Assembly (NCBI GenBank): GCA_963775625.1
Contig: CAVZJM010000011.1
Location: forward strand, 62,001-126,000
Direction of reading: 5' to 3'
DNA length: 64,000 nucleotides
From: JAIBJN01 sp963775625
GTDB taxonomy: Bacteria > Actinomycetota > Thermoleophilia > Gaiellales > Gaiellaceae
The notes under the pieces: generated by a model
The model's database searches: none
What the model was told of the DNA's origin: nothing
Seen by the model: the letters and a program-made list of their open reading frames with translations, nothing else
Program-made: the position numbers and the translations under genes
Part shown: in pieces, positions 33,912 to 43,300 of the stretch
Layout: every line of letters begins with the position of its first letter
Position numbering within the stretch: the stretch's first letter is position 1

Positions 33912-35094
33912 ACGTGGCGACGCGCTCGGCCTGCAGCTCGAGCGTGCGCCCACGGGCGAGCTCGAGACCGCGCTCGACGAGCCGGGCCCGCGTGTCGGCC
34001 TCCTCGACGAGACGGCGAACGGCGTTCACGAGCGCTGGACGATCGCCCGGGGGCACGAGCAGCGCGGCACCGCCTTGGTCGAGAGCGGCCGCCACGCCGC
34101 CGACGTCGGTGGCCACGATCGCCGTGCCCGAGGCGAGCGCCTCCACGAGCACACGCGGCGTCCCCTCCGTAAGGGAGACATGGACGAAGAGATGCGACCG
34201 CCGGTAGAGGTCGAGCACCTCGGGCCCGAAGGGTAGCCAGCCCCGCAGCGTCAGGCGGTCAGCCACGCCGAGCTCGCGAGCGCGGGCCCGAACCGTGTCC
34301 TCCATCGGCCCGCCGCCGACCCAGCTCAGGTGGAACCGTCCCGGCTCGGCGTCGTCCAGGTCGGCGAGCGCGTCGACGAGCAAGAGGGGGTTCTTCTCAG
34401 GGTCGATGCGGCCGACCGTGAGGAGCTCGATCGGTCCCGACCAGTCCCGGGCGGGAGGCTCCAGAGCAACGTCGCTCGCCCGGACGACTGAGTCGGCCAT
34501 CACGAGCAGGCGCCCGCTCTCGCCGCCGTACCGCCCGGCGATCTCGGTGCCCGCGACGAGGGTGGGTACTCCGCGGGCGAGGAGCCGGTGGGCGCCGTCG
34601 AGACCGCGCAGGACGACAAGCGCAGGGCGCCAGCGGCTGCTCGGGAGCCGGGCGCCGAAGTACGCGAGCGTATCCTGGCGCACGCCGAGCACGACGCGCT
34701 TGCGCCGGGCAAGCGCGAGCGCGGCGAGGAGGAGACCGAGTGGATGCGGCCCGAAGACGAGCACGACGTCGAGGCCGGAGAGCCGTCTCCAGAACCGGCC
34801 GAGCGTGCCGCCCGTCGCCTTGAGAACGCGCGTCAGCTGGAGGAGATCGCCGTAGTCCGGCAGCTCGACGAGGCGAAGTTCAGGGGGAAGGGGGACGAAG
34901 TGGTCGAGCTGGCCGTCGGCCTCGACGCGCCCGAAGAGCTCCACCGAGGCGAAGTGCCGGCCGACCTCGGCGAGGAAGACGCCCACGAGGGAGTAGTCCG
35001 CCGGGTGCACGGCGACGACCAGTCCGTCGGAGGTGCGGACGATGCGGTACGGGGCGTCGACGTAGATGCCGAGCTTGGGAACGGCGCCGGCCAT
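33883..35094 (-). CDS. GT4-family glycosyltransferase
   Basis: 403 residues with the GT-B fold. The C-terminal donor domain has ELLTVGRIDPEKNPLLLVDA, LTLRGWLPFGPEVLDLYRRS and the E-x7-E element SLTEGTPRVLVEALASGTA, followed by IVATDVGG. The N-terminal acceptor domain begins GIYVDAPYRIV. It should add one sugar from an NDP donor to the lipid-linked unit on the cytoplasmic face. The start ATG is just left of repeat copy E, which therefore occupies its upstream region. Confidence 0.85.
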   Translation of the reverse strand: MAGAVPKLGIYVDAPYRIVRTSDGLVVAVHPADYSLVGVFLAEVGRHFASVELFGRVEADGQLDHFVPLPPELRLVELPDYGDLLQLTRVLKATGGTLGRFWRRLSGLDVVLVFGPHPLGLLLAALALARRKRVVLGVRQDTLAYFGARLPSSRWRPALVVLRGLDGAHRLLARGVPTLVAGTEIAGRYGGESGRLLVMADSVVRASDVALEPPARDWSGPIELLTVGRIDPEKNPLLLVDALADLDDAEPGRFHLSWVGGGPMEDTVRARARELGVADRLTLRGWLPFGPEVLDLYRRSHLFVHVSLTEGTPRVLVEALASGTAIVATDVGGVAAALDQGGAALLVPPGDRPALVNAVRRLVEEADTRARLVERGLELARGRTLELQAERVATFILDGTRRG

Positions 35095-35104
35095 GCGGCT
35101 GGCC

Positions 35105-35275
35105 CTAGGAGGGTTTGACGAAATGCAGCCTGTGTCTCCGGGCCGCGCTGCTCGCCCCGAGGGCTGCGTCCTCAGTCGCGCCCGTATTCACCGAATACGA
35201 GCGCTCCCTGCGTCCTTGCCTCGGAACGAGCATCACACCCCCGGCGACGAGCGACATTCCGCCAACCCCTCCTAG
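35105..35275 (-). repeat. Structured dispersed repeat, copy E (reverse)
   Basis: CTAGGAGGGTTTGACGAAATG at 35105-35125 pairs with 35255-35275. Of three exceptions, two become G-U pairs when the RNA is read from the minus strand, as the interior orientation predicts. The stem sequence differs strongly from copies A-D (GAGGGG instead of GAGCTC) yet stays paired. The central hairpin is GTATTC-GGT-GAATAC. The right end supplies the epimerase stop codon (35272-35274). Confidence 0.8.
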
Positions 35276-36246
35276 TTTCGGTAGATCGCCGCGTAGGGAT
35301 CGGTGACGACGCCGGCCTGGAGGAGCGTCAGCACCTCGTCGATTCCGTCCTCGACGCGCCGCCTCGGGCGGAAGCCGAGCGTGTCCTTCACCTTCTCGAA
35401 GTTCACGCGGTAGTCGCGGGGGTCCTCGTCCCTGTGGACGAAGCTGACGTCCGCCGACGGCACGCGCTCCCGTAGCATCTCCACCAGGTCGAGCTTCCGG
35501 TAGTTCTCGGAGGTCGCGCCGACGTTGAAGACCTCGCCGGCGACCGCCTCGGCAGGCGAATCGAGCGCGAGCGCAACGGCGAAGGCAGCGTCCCGCACGT
35601 GGACGTACGGGCGCCAGAACTGCTCGCCGTAGACGACGAGCTTCCCGTCGACCGAGACGTCGCGGGTGAACTCGTTCACGGTCAGGTCGAAGCGCATGCG
35701 CGGGGAGGCCCCGTAGACGGTCGCCATCCGCAGGCAGCAGGCCGGCAGGCCGTTTCGCCCGCGCGCTAGCACGTCGAGCTCGGCGGCGACCTTCGTCTCC
35801 GCGTAGAGCGAGACGGGCGAGAGCTCCGCCTCCTCGGTGACGAAGCCCTCGGGGTCGGCCATCTTCCCGTAGTTGCTGCACGTCGAGGCGAAGAGGAAGC
35901 GGCGGACGCCCGCCGACTCGGCCTCGTCGAGCAGGGCGTGCGTCGCGTCGAGGTTGACCGCCCGCGCGAGCTCCGGCTGCCTCTGGCAGGCGGGGTCGCC
36001 GACGATCGCCGCGAGGTGGACGACGGCGTCGACGCCCTCGAGCGCCGCGGCGCGCGCGCCGCGATCGCGAACGTCGCCGCGCAGGAACTCGAACCCTTCC
36101 TGCCCCCACGCGGGAAGGAGCGAGGGCACGCTGCCGTGGATGAGGGCATCGAGCACGCGGACGCCGTATCCGCGTGCCAGAAGCTCGCGAACGAGCACCG
36201 AGCCGACATAGCCGGCTCCTCCGGTGACGAGAACCACTTGCCGCAT
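35272..36246 (-). CDS. NAD-dependent sugar-nucleotide epimerase/dehydratase
   Basis: 324 residues of the extended short-chain dehydrogenase family. VLVTGGAGYVGSVLVRELL binds NAD, VVHLAAIVGDPACQRQPE follows, and the catalytic Y-x3-K is in SPVSLYAETKVAAE with an upstream FASTCSNYGK. It should alter an NDP-hexose in the cytoplasm for the polysaccharide; GalE-, RmlB- or Gmd-type activities cannot be separated by eye. The ATG at 36244-36246 directly precedes the NAD motif. The stop codon is within repeat copy E. Confidence 0.85.
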   Translation of the reverse strand: MRQVVLVTGGAGYVGSVLVRELLARGYGVRVLDALIHGSVPSLLPAWGQEGFEFLRGDVRDRGARAAALEGVDAVVHLAAIVGDPACQRQPELARAVNLDATHALLDEAESAGVRRFLFASTCSNYGKMADPEGFVTEEAELSPVSLYAETKVAAELDVLARGRNGLPACCLRMATVYGASPRMRFDLTVNEFTRDVSVDGKLVVYGEQFWRPYVHVRDAAFAVALALDSPAEAVAGEVFNVGATSENYRKLDLVEMLRERVPSADVSFVHRDEDPRDYRVNFEKVKDTLGFRPRRRVEDGIDEVLTLLQAGVVTDPYAAIYRN

Positions 36247-36296
36247 CAGCCGACCTGCCTCAGGCTTCTGAGTGTAGGAGGTTCGAGCGGATTTCT

Positions 36297-36941
36297 CTAT
36301 GCGCCACCTTCGTCCGGCTCCGTCCTCCTGCGCCGAAGGAGCACGAGCCAGAGCAGCGCCACCCACGCCGCGGCCACGCACCAGCCGGCGAGGACGTCCG
36401 ACGGATAGTGCCAACCGAGCACGATCAGGCCGCTGGCCTCGGCGAGCACCGCCAGCGTCCCGAGGACGACGGCGGCTCCGCGGACGAACTGGCCGCGCAG
36501 GAGGATCAAACCCGCCGTGACGAGGGCGACCGAGGCCATCGCGTTGCCGCTCGGAAACGAGTACTCGTCGGCCGCGGCCCCGATTCCCGGCCGGTCGAAG
36601 GCAGGCTTCAGGAGCAGGTCGAGGAGGAGGACACCGGCCACCGCGGCCGCCCAGAACACCGCCTCCCGTCCGCGGCGGCGGACGAGCAGGAACGCGAAGA
36701 CGGTGACGGCGACGACCGCGCCGACGGCAATGCTCCCGCGCAGCGACCTCTCTGCGGCGCTCCACGCCCGCTCGTGCTCGTAGAGCGCATCGGCGGCCTG
36801 CGGGCCCTCCGCGTCCCACGAAAACCCCCCGTTCTCCACGACTCCCCTGGCGAGCACGGCGAAGGTCGCCAGCGCCACGACCAGCACCACGGCGGCGCAG
36901 ATCTCCGCGCGAGAGAGGCGGAAGCCTCCTTCCGCGGTCAG
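36297..36941 (-). CDS. PAP2-type membrane phosphatase, second active-site variant
   Basis: About 214 residues, five or six membrane helices. Motifs are LLLKPAFDRPG (K-x-R-P element), DEYSFPSGNAMASVAL and VLGWHYPSDVLAGW. As in the gene at 33306 the P-S-G-H histidine is replaced, here by asparagine. The start is unclear: no ATG or GTG lies near the N terminus, but a CTG overlaps the ugd stop (CTGA), echoing the TTGA and GTGA overlaps elsewhere; a GTG lies further in. Probably acts on, or senses, a lipid phosphate of the polysaccharide pathway. Confidence 0.72.
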   Translation of the reverse strand: MTAEGGFRLSRAEICAAVVLVVALATFAVLARGVVENGGFSWDAEGPQAADALYEHERAWSAAERSLRGSIAVGAVVAVTVFAFLLVRRRGREAVFWAAAVAGVLLLDLLLKPAFDRPGIGAAADEYSFPSGNAMASVALVTAGLILLRGQFVRGAAVVLGTLAVLAEASGLIVLGWHYPSDVLAGWCVAAAWVALLWLVLLRRRRTEPDEGGA

Positions 36942-38317
36942 GGATCGGTTGGCCAGGACGATCGCCTCGCTACCCGGCCAGGAGCCTCCCGAGGCGACTC
37001 TTCGACCTCGGGGAGGTCGGACACGACCGAAGAGGGCCGGCCGATCGCCTCGTAGACGAACCCGGCTGTGCGGACGGCCTCGGGGTCGAGCATGTTCCGA
37101 CCGTCCACGATCACGGGCGTTCGCATGGCGCGACGCACCTCGGCCGAGGCAAGCTCGCGGAGCTCCGGCCACTCCGTGAGGATCACGGCGGCGTCCGCGC
37201 CCTCGACGGCCTCGAGCAGAGTGTCCGCGAACTCGACCCCGCCGAGGAGGCGGCGGGCATCTGCGAGCGCGACCGGGTCCCACGCTCGTACGATCGCGCC
37301 CTCCGCGAGGAGGCGAGGGGCGAGGACGAGGCTGGGCGCCTCGCGCAGGTCGTTCGTGTTCGGCTTGAACGACAGTCCCAAAAGCGCGACCGTCTTCCCT
37401 CGCAACCGGCCCAAACGGGCCTGGAGCTTCTGGACGACGCGGCGTTTCTGCAGCTCGTTGACCTCGATCACTGCCGCCAGCAGCTGGAAGTGGTACCCGG
37501 AATTGGCCGCCAGCTGCTTGAGCGCCGAGGCGTCTTTGGGGAAGCACGACCCGCCGTAGCCGATGCCCGCACGGAGAAAGTGCCGCCCCAGCCGATGGTC
37601 GAGACCCACGCCGCGGGCAACCTCCTCGACGTCGGCGCCCACGAGCTCGCAGACGTTCGCGATCTCGTTGATGAAGCTGATCCTCGTGGCGAGCGCGGCG
37701 TTCGAGGCGAGCTTGATCATCTCAGCGGAAGCGACGTCGGTCCGTACGATCGGCGCGCCGAACGGCTCGTAGAGCGCCGCGACTCGGTCTGCGTCCGCCT
37801 CGGCGAACGCGCCCACGACGACTCGGTCCGGCTTGGTGAAGTCGGCCAGCGCCCTCCCTTCGGCGAGGAACTCCGGGTTGGCCGCGTAGCCGATGTGGGC
37901 AAGCCCGAGCGCGTGGAGACGAGCACTGACCTGCTCGCCCGTCCGCACGGGAACCGTGCTCTTCATGACCAGCAGGAGTCGCTCCTCGACCTCCAAGAGC
38001 TCGTCGACCACGTGCCATACCGCCGAGAGGTCGGCATCGCCCGAGTACGTCGTGGGCGTGCCGACGCAGACGAAGACAACCTCGGTCGAGGAGACGACGT
38101 CGGCCATCTCGAGCGTGAAGTGGACACGGTCGCGATTCCGCGCGAGCAGCTCGGCCAGGCCCGGCTCGTGGAAGGGGACCTCCCCGTTCGCCAGAGCAGC
38201 CACCCGGCCCGGCAGGACGTCGCGGACGACGACTCGGTGGCCGAGCTCGGCGAAGCAGGCAGCGGTCGTCAGGCCGACCCACCCTGCGCCGAGGATGCCG
38301 AGAGGCTCCCGTTCCAT
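36938..38317 (-). CDS. ugd: UDP-glucose/GDP-mannose 6-dehydrogenase family
   Basis: 459 residues. The NAD fold LGILGAGWVGLTTAACFAEL opens the protein. VFVCVGTPTTYSGDADLS, MKSTVPVRTGE and YAANPEFLAEGRALADF follow, and the catalytic cysteine is in GIGYGGSCFPKDASALK (near residue 259). The C-terminal domain has LLGLSFKPNTNDLREAPS. It oxidises an NDP-hexose twice to the uronic acid for the polysaccharide; uronic acids could be substrates for the nearby amidotransferase. UDP-glucose versus GDP-mannose is not certain. Confidence 0.88.
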   Translation of the reverse strand: MEREPLGILGAGWVGLTTAACFAELGHRVVVRDVLPGRVAALANGEVPFHEPGLAELLARNRDRVHFTLEMADVVSSTEVVFVCVGTPTTYSGDADLSAVWHVVDELLEVEERLLLVMKSTVPVRTGEQVSARLHALGLAHIGYAANPEFLAEGRALADFTKPDRVVVGAFAEADADRVAALYEPFGAPIVRTDVASAEMIKLASNAALATRISFINEIANVCELVGADVEEVARGVGLDHRLGRHFLRAGIGYGGSCFPKDASALKQLAANSGYHFQLLAAVIEVNELQKRRVVQKLQARLGRLRGKTVALLGLSFKPNTNDLREAPSLVLAPRLLAEGAIVRAWDPVALADARRLLGGVEFADTLLEAVEGADAAVILTEWPELRELASAEVRRAMRTPVIVDGRNMLDPEAVRTAGFVYEAIGRPSSVVSDLPEVEESPREAPGRVARRSSWPTDP

Positions 38318-38326
38318 GAACTGAGT

Positions 38327-39385
38327 CTACGCCCGTCCCGAGCGACCAGACCGAGCCCCGACCAGCCGCGCGAGACCTGCGAGCGTCCCCAGGCCGTAGG
38401 CCACGTGGAAGGTAGGAAATACGGCGGCGACGCGCGGCAGCAGCCGCCGAGGCTCCTCCCTCTTCCGGACGGCGGCGGCGCCGAAGGTTGCGGCCGCGGC
38501 AGCGTAGGTCGCCAGCTCGACCCCGAGGAGCCACGCCGCCGGCCGCAACCAGGGTGCGAGCAGCGCGAGCGCCGCCACCGAGGTCACGAACGCGCCCGGA
38601 GCGAGGCTGCGTGCGCTCACGACGCGGCCGTGCTTCTGCATCACCGCGGGCTTCCAGAGGCCGTACTCGTAGTACTGCCGGAAAACGCGCCTGAAGGTCC
38701 CCCGCGGCGTGTAGAAGACCCGGATCGAAGGATCGAGCACGATCGTGCCGCCCGCGCGGCGCAGCCGCAGGTTGAACTCGTCGTCCTGGTTGCGGACGAG
38801 CGACTCGTCGAAGAGGCCTGCGCGGCGGAACGCCTCCGGGCGGAACGCCCCGTACGGCACCGTGTCGACCTCGACGCGGGCAGTCGAATCGTGGCGCGTC
38901 CAGCCGATCCCGCCGAAGGGGCTGTCCATCGCGCAGGCGACGGCGCGCTCCATCGGCGTCCGGCCGCTGGCGACGAAGGCGCCGCCGACGTTCTCCGCGC
39001 CCGTCTCCTCGGCGGCGGCGACGCAGCGGCTCAGGTAGTCGGGCGGATAGCGGCTGTGGCAGTCGACGCGGACGATCAGGTCACCGCGGGCCGCCCGCAC
39101 GCAGGCATTGAGCCCGTACGACACCCACCGGTGGGGGTTGTCCAGCAGCAGCACCTCGATCCCCTGACGCTCGGCGGCGCCCTTCAGCTGCTCGGCGGAG
39201 CCGTCGGTCGAGCCGCCGTCCGCGACCAGCAGCTCGACCTCGCCCTCGAAATCCTGCGCCACGAGATCGGCGACCAGGTTCTCGACGTGGTCCGCCTCGT
39301 TCCACATCGGCGCGACCACCGAGACAAGACGGATCGGATCCGTCCCGCTCGCAGCGCGCCCAGAGTCGACCGGCTCCGGCCTCAC
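38327..39385 (-). CDS. GT2-family glycosyltransferase with membrane tail
   Basis: 352 residues. The GT-A domain begins IRLVSVVAPMWNEADHVENL and has ELLVADGGSTDGSAEQL and a D-x-D-like LIVRVDCHSRYPPDYL. FDESLVRNQDDEFNLRLRRA supplies the catalytic E/D region. Three or four C-terminal hydrophobic helices anchor it in the membrane. It resembles succinoglycan-type transferases that add sugars to lipid-linked units. It overlaps the methyltransferase stop by 4 bases. Confidence 0.85.
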   Translation of the reverse strand: MRPEPVDSGRAASGTDPIRLVSVVAPMWNEADHVENLVADLVAQDFEGEVELLVADGGSTDGSAEQLKGAAERQGIEVLLLDNPHRWVSYGLNACVRAARGDLIVRVDCHSRYPPDYLSRCVAAAEETGAENVGGAFVASGRTPMERAVACAMDSPFGGIGWTRHDSTARVEVDTVPYGAFRPEAFRRAGLFDESLVRNQDDEFNLRLRRAGGTIVLDPSIRVFYTPRGTFRRVFRQYYEYGLWKPAVMQKHGRVVSARSLAPGAFVTSVAALALLAPWLRPAAWLLGVELATYAAAAATFGAAAVRKREEPRRLLPRVAAVFPTFHVAYGLGTLAGLARLVGARSGRSGRA

Positions 39386-40152
39386 GCGGGCAGGGCCGGC
39401 CTGACGCCGAGGAAGAAGGGTTCACCCTCGCGAAGGACGAGCCGCGTCCGCGTGGCGTCATCCAGCGCGGTCACGTGATCCACCACCGAGACCTCGAAGC
39501 CGGCGTCCTCGATCCGGCGACCGTAGTCGGCACCACAGATCCGAACGTGATCGTACTGGCCGAACACTCGCTCGCGCTCCTCCGGACCCGTGACGCTGAA
39601 GTCCTCGAACGTCTTCGCCAGGTCGCTCGGCGGCACCTGGATGATGGCCGTGCCGCCAGGGCGGAGCACCCGAAGCATCTCGCGAATCGCCGCCCTGTCG
39701 TCGGGCACGTGCTCGAGGACGTGGTCGCAGATGACGAAATCGTACGAGGCATCCTCGAACGGAAGATCGACGAGGTCGCCCTGGACATCGGCGAGAGGCG
39801 AGTCGAGGTCGAGCGCGAGGTAGCGAACCTTGCCGAGCGCGAGAAACCAGCGCCGGAACGCCGCGCTGGGCCCGACGTCGAGGACATCCCCGCCCGCATT
39901 CTGCACGTGCAGGACGTCACGCAGGTAGAGCACGAGCGCCCGGTGGCGCATGAGCGACCCGCAGGTCGGGCACTGGTCGTGCGCCCCGTGGAAACGCGCG
40001 AACTTCCGCGCCTGCCTTCCACAGCACGGACAGCTGACGCGTCTGCCGGCGTTCGTGACCGCGGCAACACGCAGGTAGGCTCGCCGGCCCGCAAGCTTGT
40101 ATCGAGACGGGAGTGCCGCCTTGACTGCAGGAACGGAGAGCAACCTCTTCAT
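39382..40152 (-). CDS. SAM-dependent methyltransferase with N-terminal zinc ribbon
   Basis: 256 residues. A C4 zinc finger (VSCPCCGRQ, then DQCPTCGSLMRHRA) precedes a class I methyltransferase core: GGDVLDVGPSAAFRRW (SAM motif I variant), YLALDLDSPLADVQGDLVDL and FDFVICDHVLEHVPDDR-like YDFVICDHVLEHVPDDRAAI. This combination is common in capsule and exopolysaccharide clusters. It could cap or decorate a sugar. ATG at 40150-40152. Confidence 0.82.
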   Translation of the reverse strand: MKRLLSVPAVKAALPSRYKLAGRRAYLRVAAVTNAGRRVSCPCCGRQARKFARFHGAHDQCPTCGSLMRHRALVLYLRDVLHVQNAGGDVLDVGPSAAFRRWFLALGKVRYLALDLDSPLADVQGDLVDLPFEDASYDFVICDHVLEHVPDDRAAIREMLRVLRPGGTAIIQVPPSDLAKTFEDFSVTGPEERERVFGQYDHVRICGADYGRRIEDAGFEVSVVDHVTALDDATRTRLVLREGEPFFLGVRPALPA

Positions 40153-40333
40153 CGTGCAACTTCGCGGCCTTTCCCGCAAGGACCAGGCGGCGCAAGCCAT
40201 TGACATCGGCCGTCCGGAGTTGGAGACTTGAGCAGGGAGCGAGGAGGGTACTGCGGCTCGTTCTTTTCGTTCGTTAGTACGTTCCGGGACGCGAGCGCCG
40301 CGCGCCGGCCTTCGCGCGCCCTCGAGCAGACCC

Positions 40334-43300
40334 CGCCTGATCGCTCTCGCCCTGGCTGGCCTCGCGCTCTCGCTCGCCGGCGCCGCCGGCGCCGCCTCCT
40401 ACCGCGCCGAGGTACTTGCGGACGGACCGGTCGGCTACTGGCGGCTCGGCGAGACGAGCGGCACGACGGCCGCGGACGAAACCGCGAACGCGACGTCCGG
40501 CACCTACCTGGGCGGCGTCACCCTCGGCGTGAGCGGCGCCCTTTCGCAGGACCCGGACCGCGCCGCCCGTTTCGACGGCGTCGACAACCGCGTGAGCATG
40601 GGCGACCCGGCCAGCGGGATCCTCGACTTCGGCTCGGCCGACTTTTCCCTGGAGGCGTGGGTCAAGACCTCGACGAACGCCGAGCGGACCGTGGCCGGCA
40701 AGAAGGGCTCTGGGCGGTACTGGCTCGTCACGATCACGGATGACCCGTCGCACGTCGGCCAGTTGCGGGCGATCATCCGCGACGGGGCGGTGACACGGCA
40801 GGCGTACAGCCTGGCCCGGGTCGACGACGGCGCCTGGCATCACGTCGTCGTCCTCTTCGACCGCGACTCCGGGATCTCGTTCTACATCGACGGAGCGCCG
40901 TCGGGCTTCACCGCCGGCGCCATGACGGGCAGCGTGAGCAATACCGCAGCCTTCATGGTCGGAAAGGTCAGCGGCTATACCCACTACCAGGGCGACGGCG
41001 ACGAGGTCGCTCTCTACCCCGCCCTGCTCCCGGCCCAGCGCATCCAAGCGCACTACCAGGCCGGGGTCACCGACACCGCCCCGCCGGCCGTGACCCTCAC
41101 GACGCCGTCGCACAACGGCTCGACGACCGATACGACGCCGACGTTCGCCGGCGCCGCCGGCACCGCCTCGGGCGACTCCTCGACCGTGACGGTCAAGGTT
41201 TACAGCGGCTCGACCGTCGGCGGGACCCCCGTGCAGACGCCGACGACGACCGCGGCCGGCGGATCGTACTCCGTGGCTGCCTCCACCCCGCTCGCCGTGG
41301 GCACGTACACGGCTCAGGCGGAGCAGGCCGACGCCGCCGGCAATACCGGCTTCAGCTCGGCCAACACCTTTACGATCACGCTAACCGACCAGAGCCCGCC
41401 GGTCGTCACTCTGACGACGCCGGCGAACCTCAGCTCGACGGGTGACGCGACGCCGACGTTCGCCGGCGGCGCCGGCACCGAGCCGGGGGACTCGGCGACG
41501 GTCACGGTGAACGTCTACAACGGCTCGAGCCCCGTCGGTCCACTCGTGCAGACGCTGACCGCCACGGCGGCAGGCGGGGCCTACTCGGTAGACGCCTCCA
41601 TGCCTCTCGTGGTCGGCACGTACACGGCCCGGGCAGAGCAGTCCGACACGGCGGGTAACACCGGCTTGAGCACGGCGAACACCTTCACCGTCACGAGCGG
41701 CGACCCGGTTCTCGTCGGAGCAGGAGACATCGCCGACTGCGGCGAGTCGGCGCAGGACGAGGAAACGGCGCAGCTGCTCGACGCCCTGCCCAACGCCACC
41801 GTCTTCACCCTCGGCGACAACGCGTACAACATCGGGACCGCGAGCGAGTTCGCCAACTGCTACGAACCGACCTGGGGCCGGCACAAGGCCCGGACGCGCC
41901 CGAGCCCAGGAAACCACGACTACGGAACGCCGGGAGCCGCCGGCTACTTCGGCTACTTCGGCGCCGCGGCCGGCGACCCCGGCAAGGGCTACTACAGCTA
42001 CGACGTCGGCGACTGGCACGTCATCGTCCTGAACACCAACTGCTTCCCGGTCGGCGGGTGCGACCCAGGCGATCCCCAGGAGCAGTGGCTGCGAAACGAC
42101 CTCGCGGCAAACCCGACCGACTGCACGCTCGCCTACTTCCACCACCCCCTCTTCACCTCGCGCACGGACAGCCAGGACCCCGCCTCGGAGACCTTCTGGC
42201 AGGTGCTCTACCAGCACGGCGCCGACCTGATCGTGACCGGTCACGCACACGTCTACGAGCGCTTCGCGCCGCAGACGCCCACAGGAGCGCTCGACCTCTC
42301 CTACGGGATCAGGCAGATCACCGCCGGCACCGGCGGTTATTCGCTCTACTCGTTCGAGACGGTCGCGCCGAACAGCCAGGTGCGCCTGAACGACGCCCAC
42401 GGCGTCCTCAAGCTGACCCTGCATCCGACGTCGTACGACTGGCAGTTCCTGCCCGTGGCTGGAAGGACCTCGACGGACGCGGGCACGACGGCGTGCCACG
42501 GCCCGCCCGGGACCCCGCCTCCGCCTCCGCCTCCGGCGGCGTGCGCGGACGGGCTCGACAACGATGGTGACGGGCTGGTCGACTTCCCCGCCGATCCCGG
42601 CTGCGCGAGCTCCTCGGACACCGACGAGACCGACGCGCCGCCTCCTCCGCCTCCGGCCGCCTGCGCCGACGGCCTCGACAACGACGGGGACGGGTTGACG
42701 GACTACCCGGCCGATCCCGGTTGCGCGGACCTGTTGGACACGGACGAGACCGATCCGCCTCCTCCCCCGCCGCCGGGGAGCTCGCCCTCGGTTCGCAGCG
42801 CCGCCTTCGCTACGGCGAACGGGCCGGTGACCCAGCTCACCATCGCGAGGCCGTCGGCGACAGCCGCGGGCGACCTGCTGGTCGCGATCGTCGCCCACCA
42901 GGGTGGCACCGCCAAGAACATGACCCCGCCCACGGGCTGGACCGCGGTCCCGAATACCGACTGGGCCCAGGGCACGAACGCACGGATCCACGCGTGGTAC
43001 CGACTTGCGGGCACGGCCGAGCCGACCGGCTACACGTTCTCGATGGTCGGCTCGGGCGACGACATGTCGGGCGGGATCCTCGCCGTCTCGAACACGCATC
43101 CGACCGCGCCGATCAACGCCTCGAACGGGCAGAGCAACGGCTCGACCCCGTCGACGTCGGTGACCGCTCCGTCCCTGACGACGACGGCCCCGAACGCGCT
43201 GCTCCTCTTCGGCGGCGCGTGCGCCGGGGCGGTGAGCTTCACGCAGCCGCTCGGGATGTCCGAGCACTGGGACGCCGCCACGAGCGGCCTCTATAAGGTC

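Noticed and set aside
37490..39478. Long open frame on the plus strand opposite ugd and the GT2 gene
   Set aside because: It is the antisense of two clear enzymes, is full of arginine/proline runs and shows no domain; it is a GC-rich shadow.
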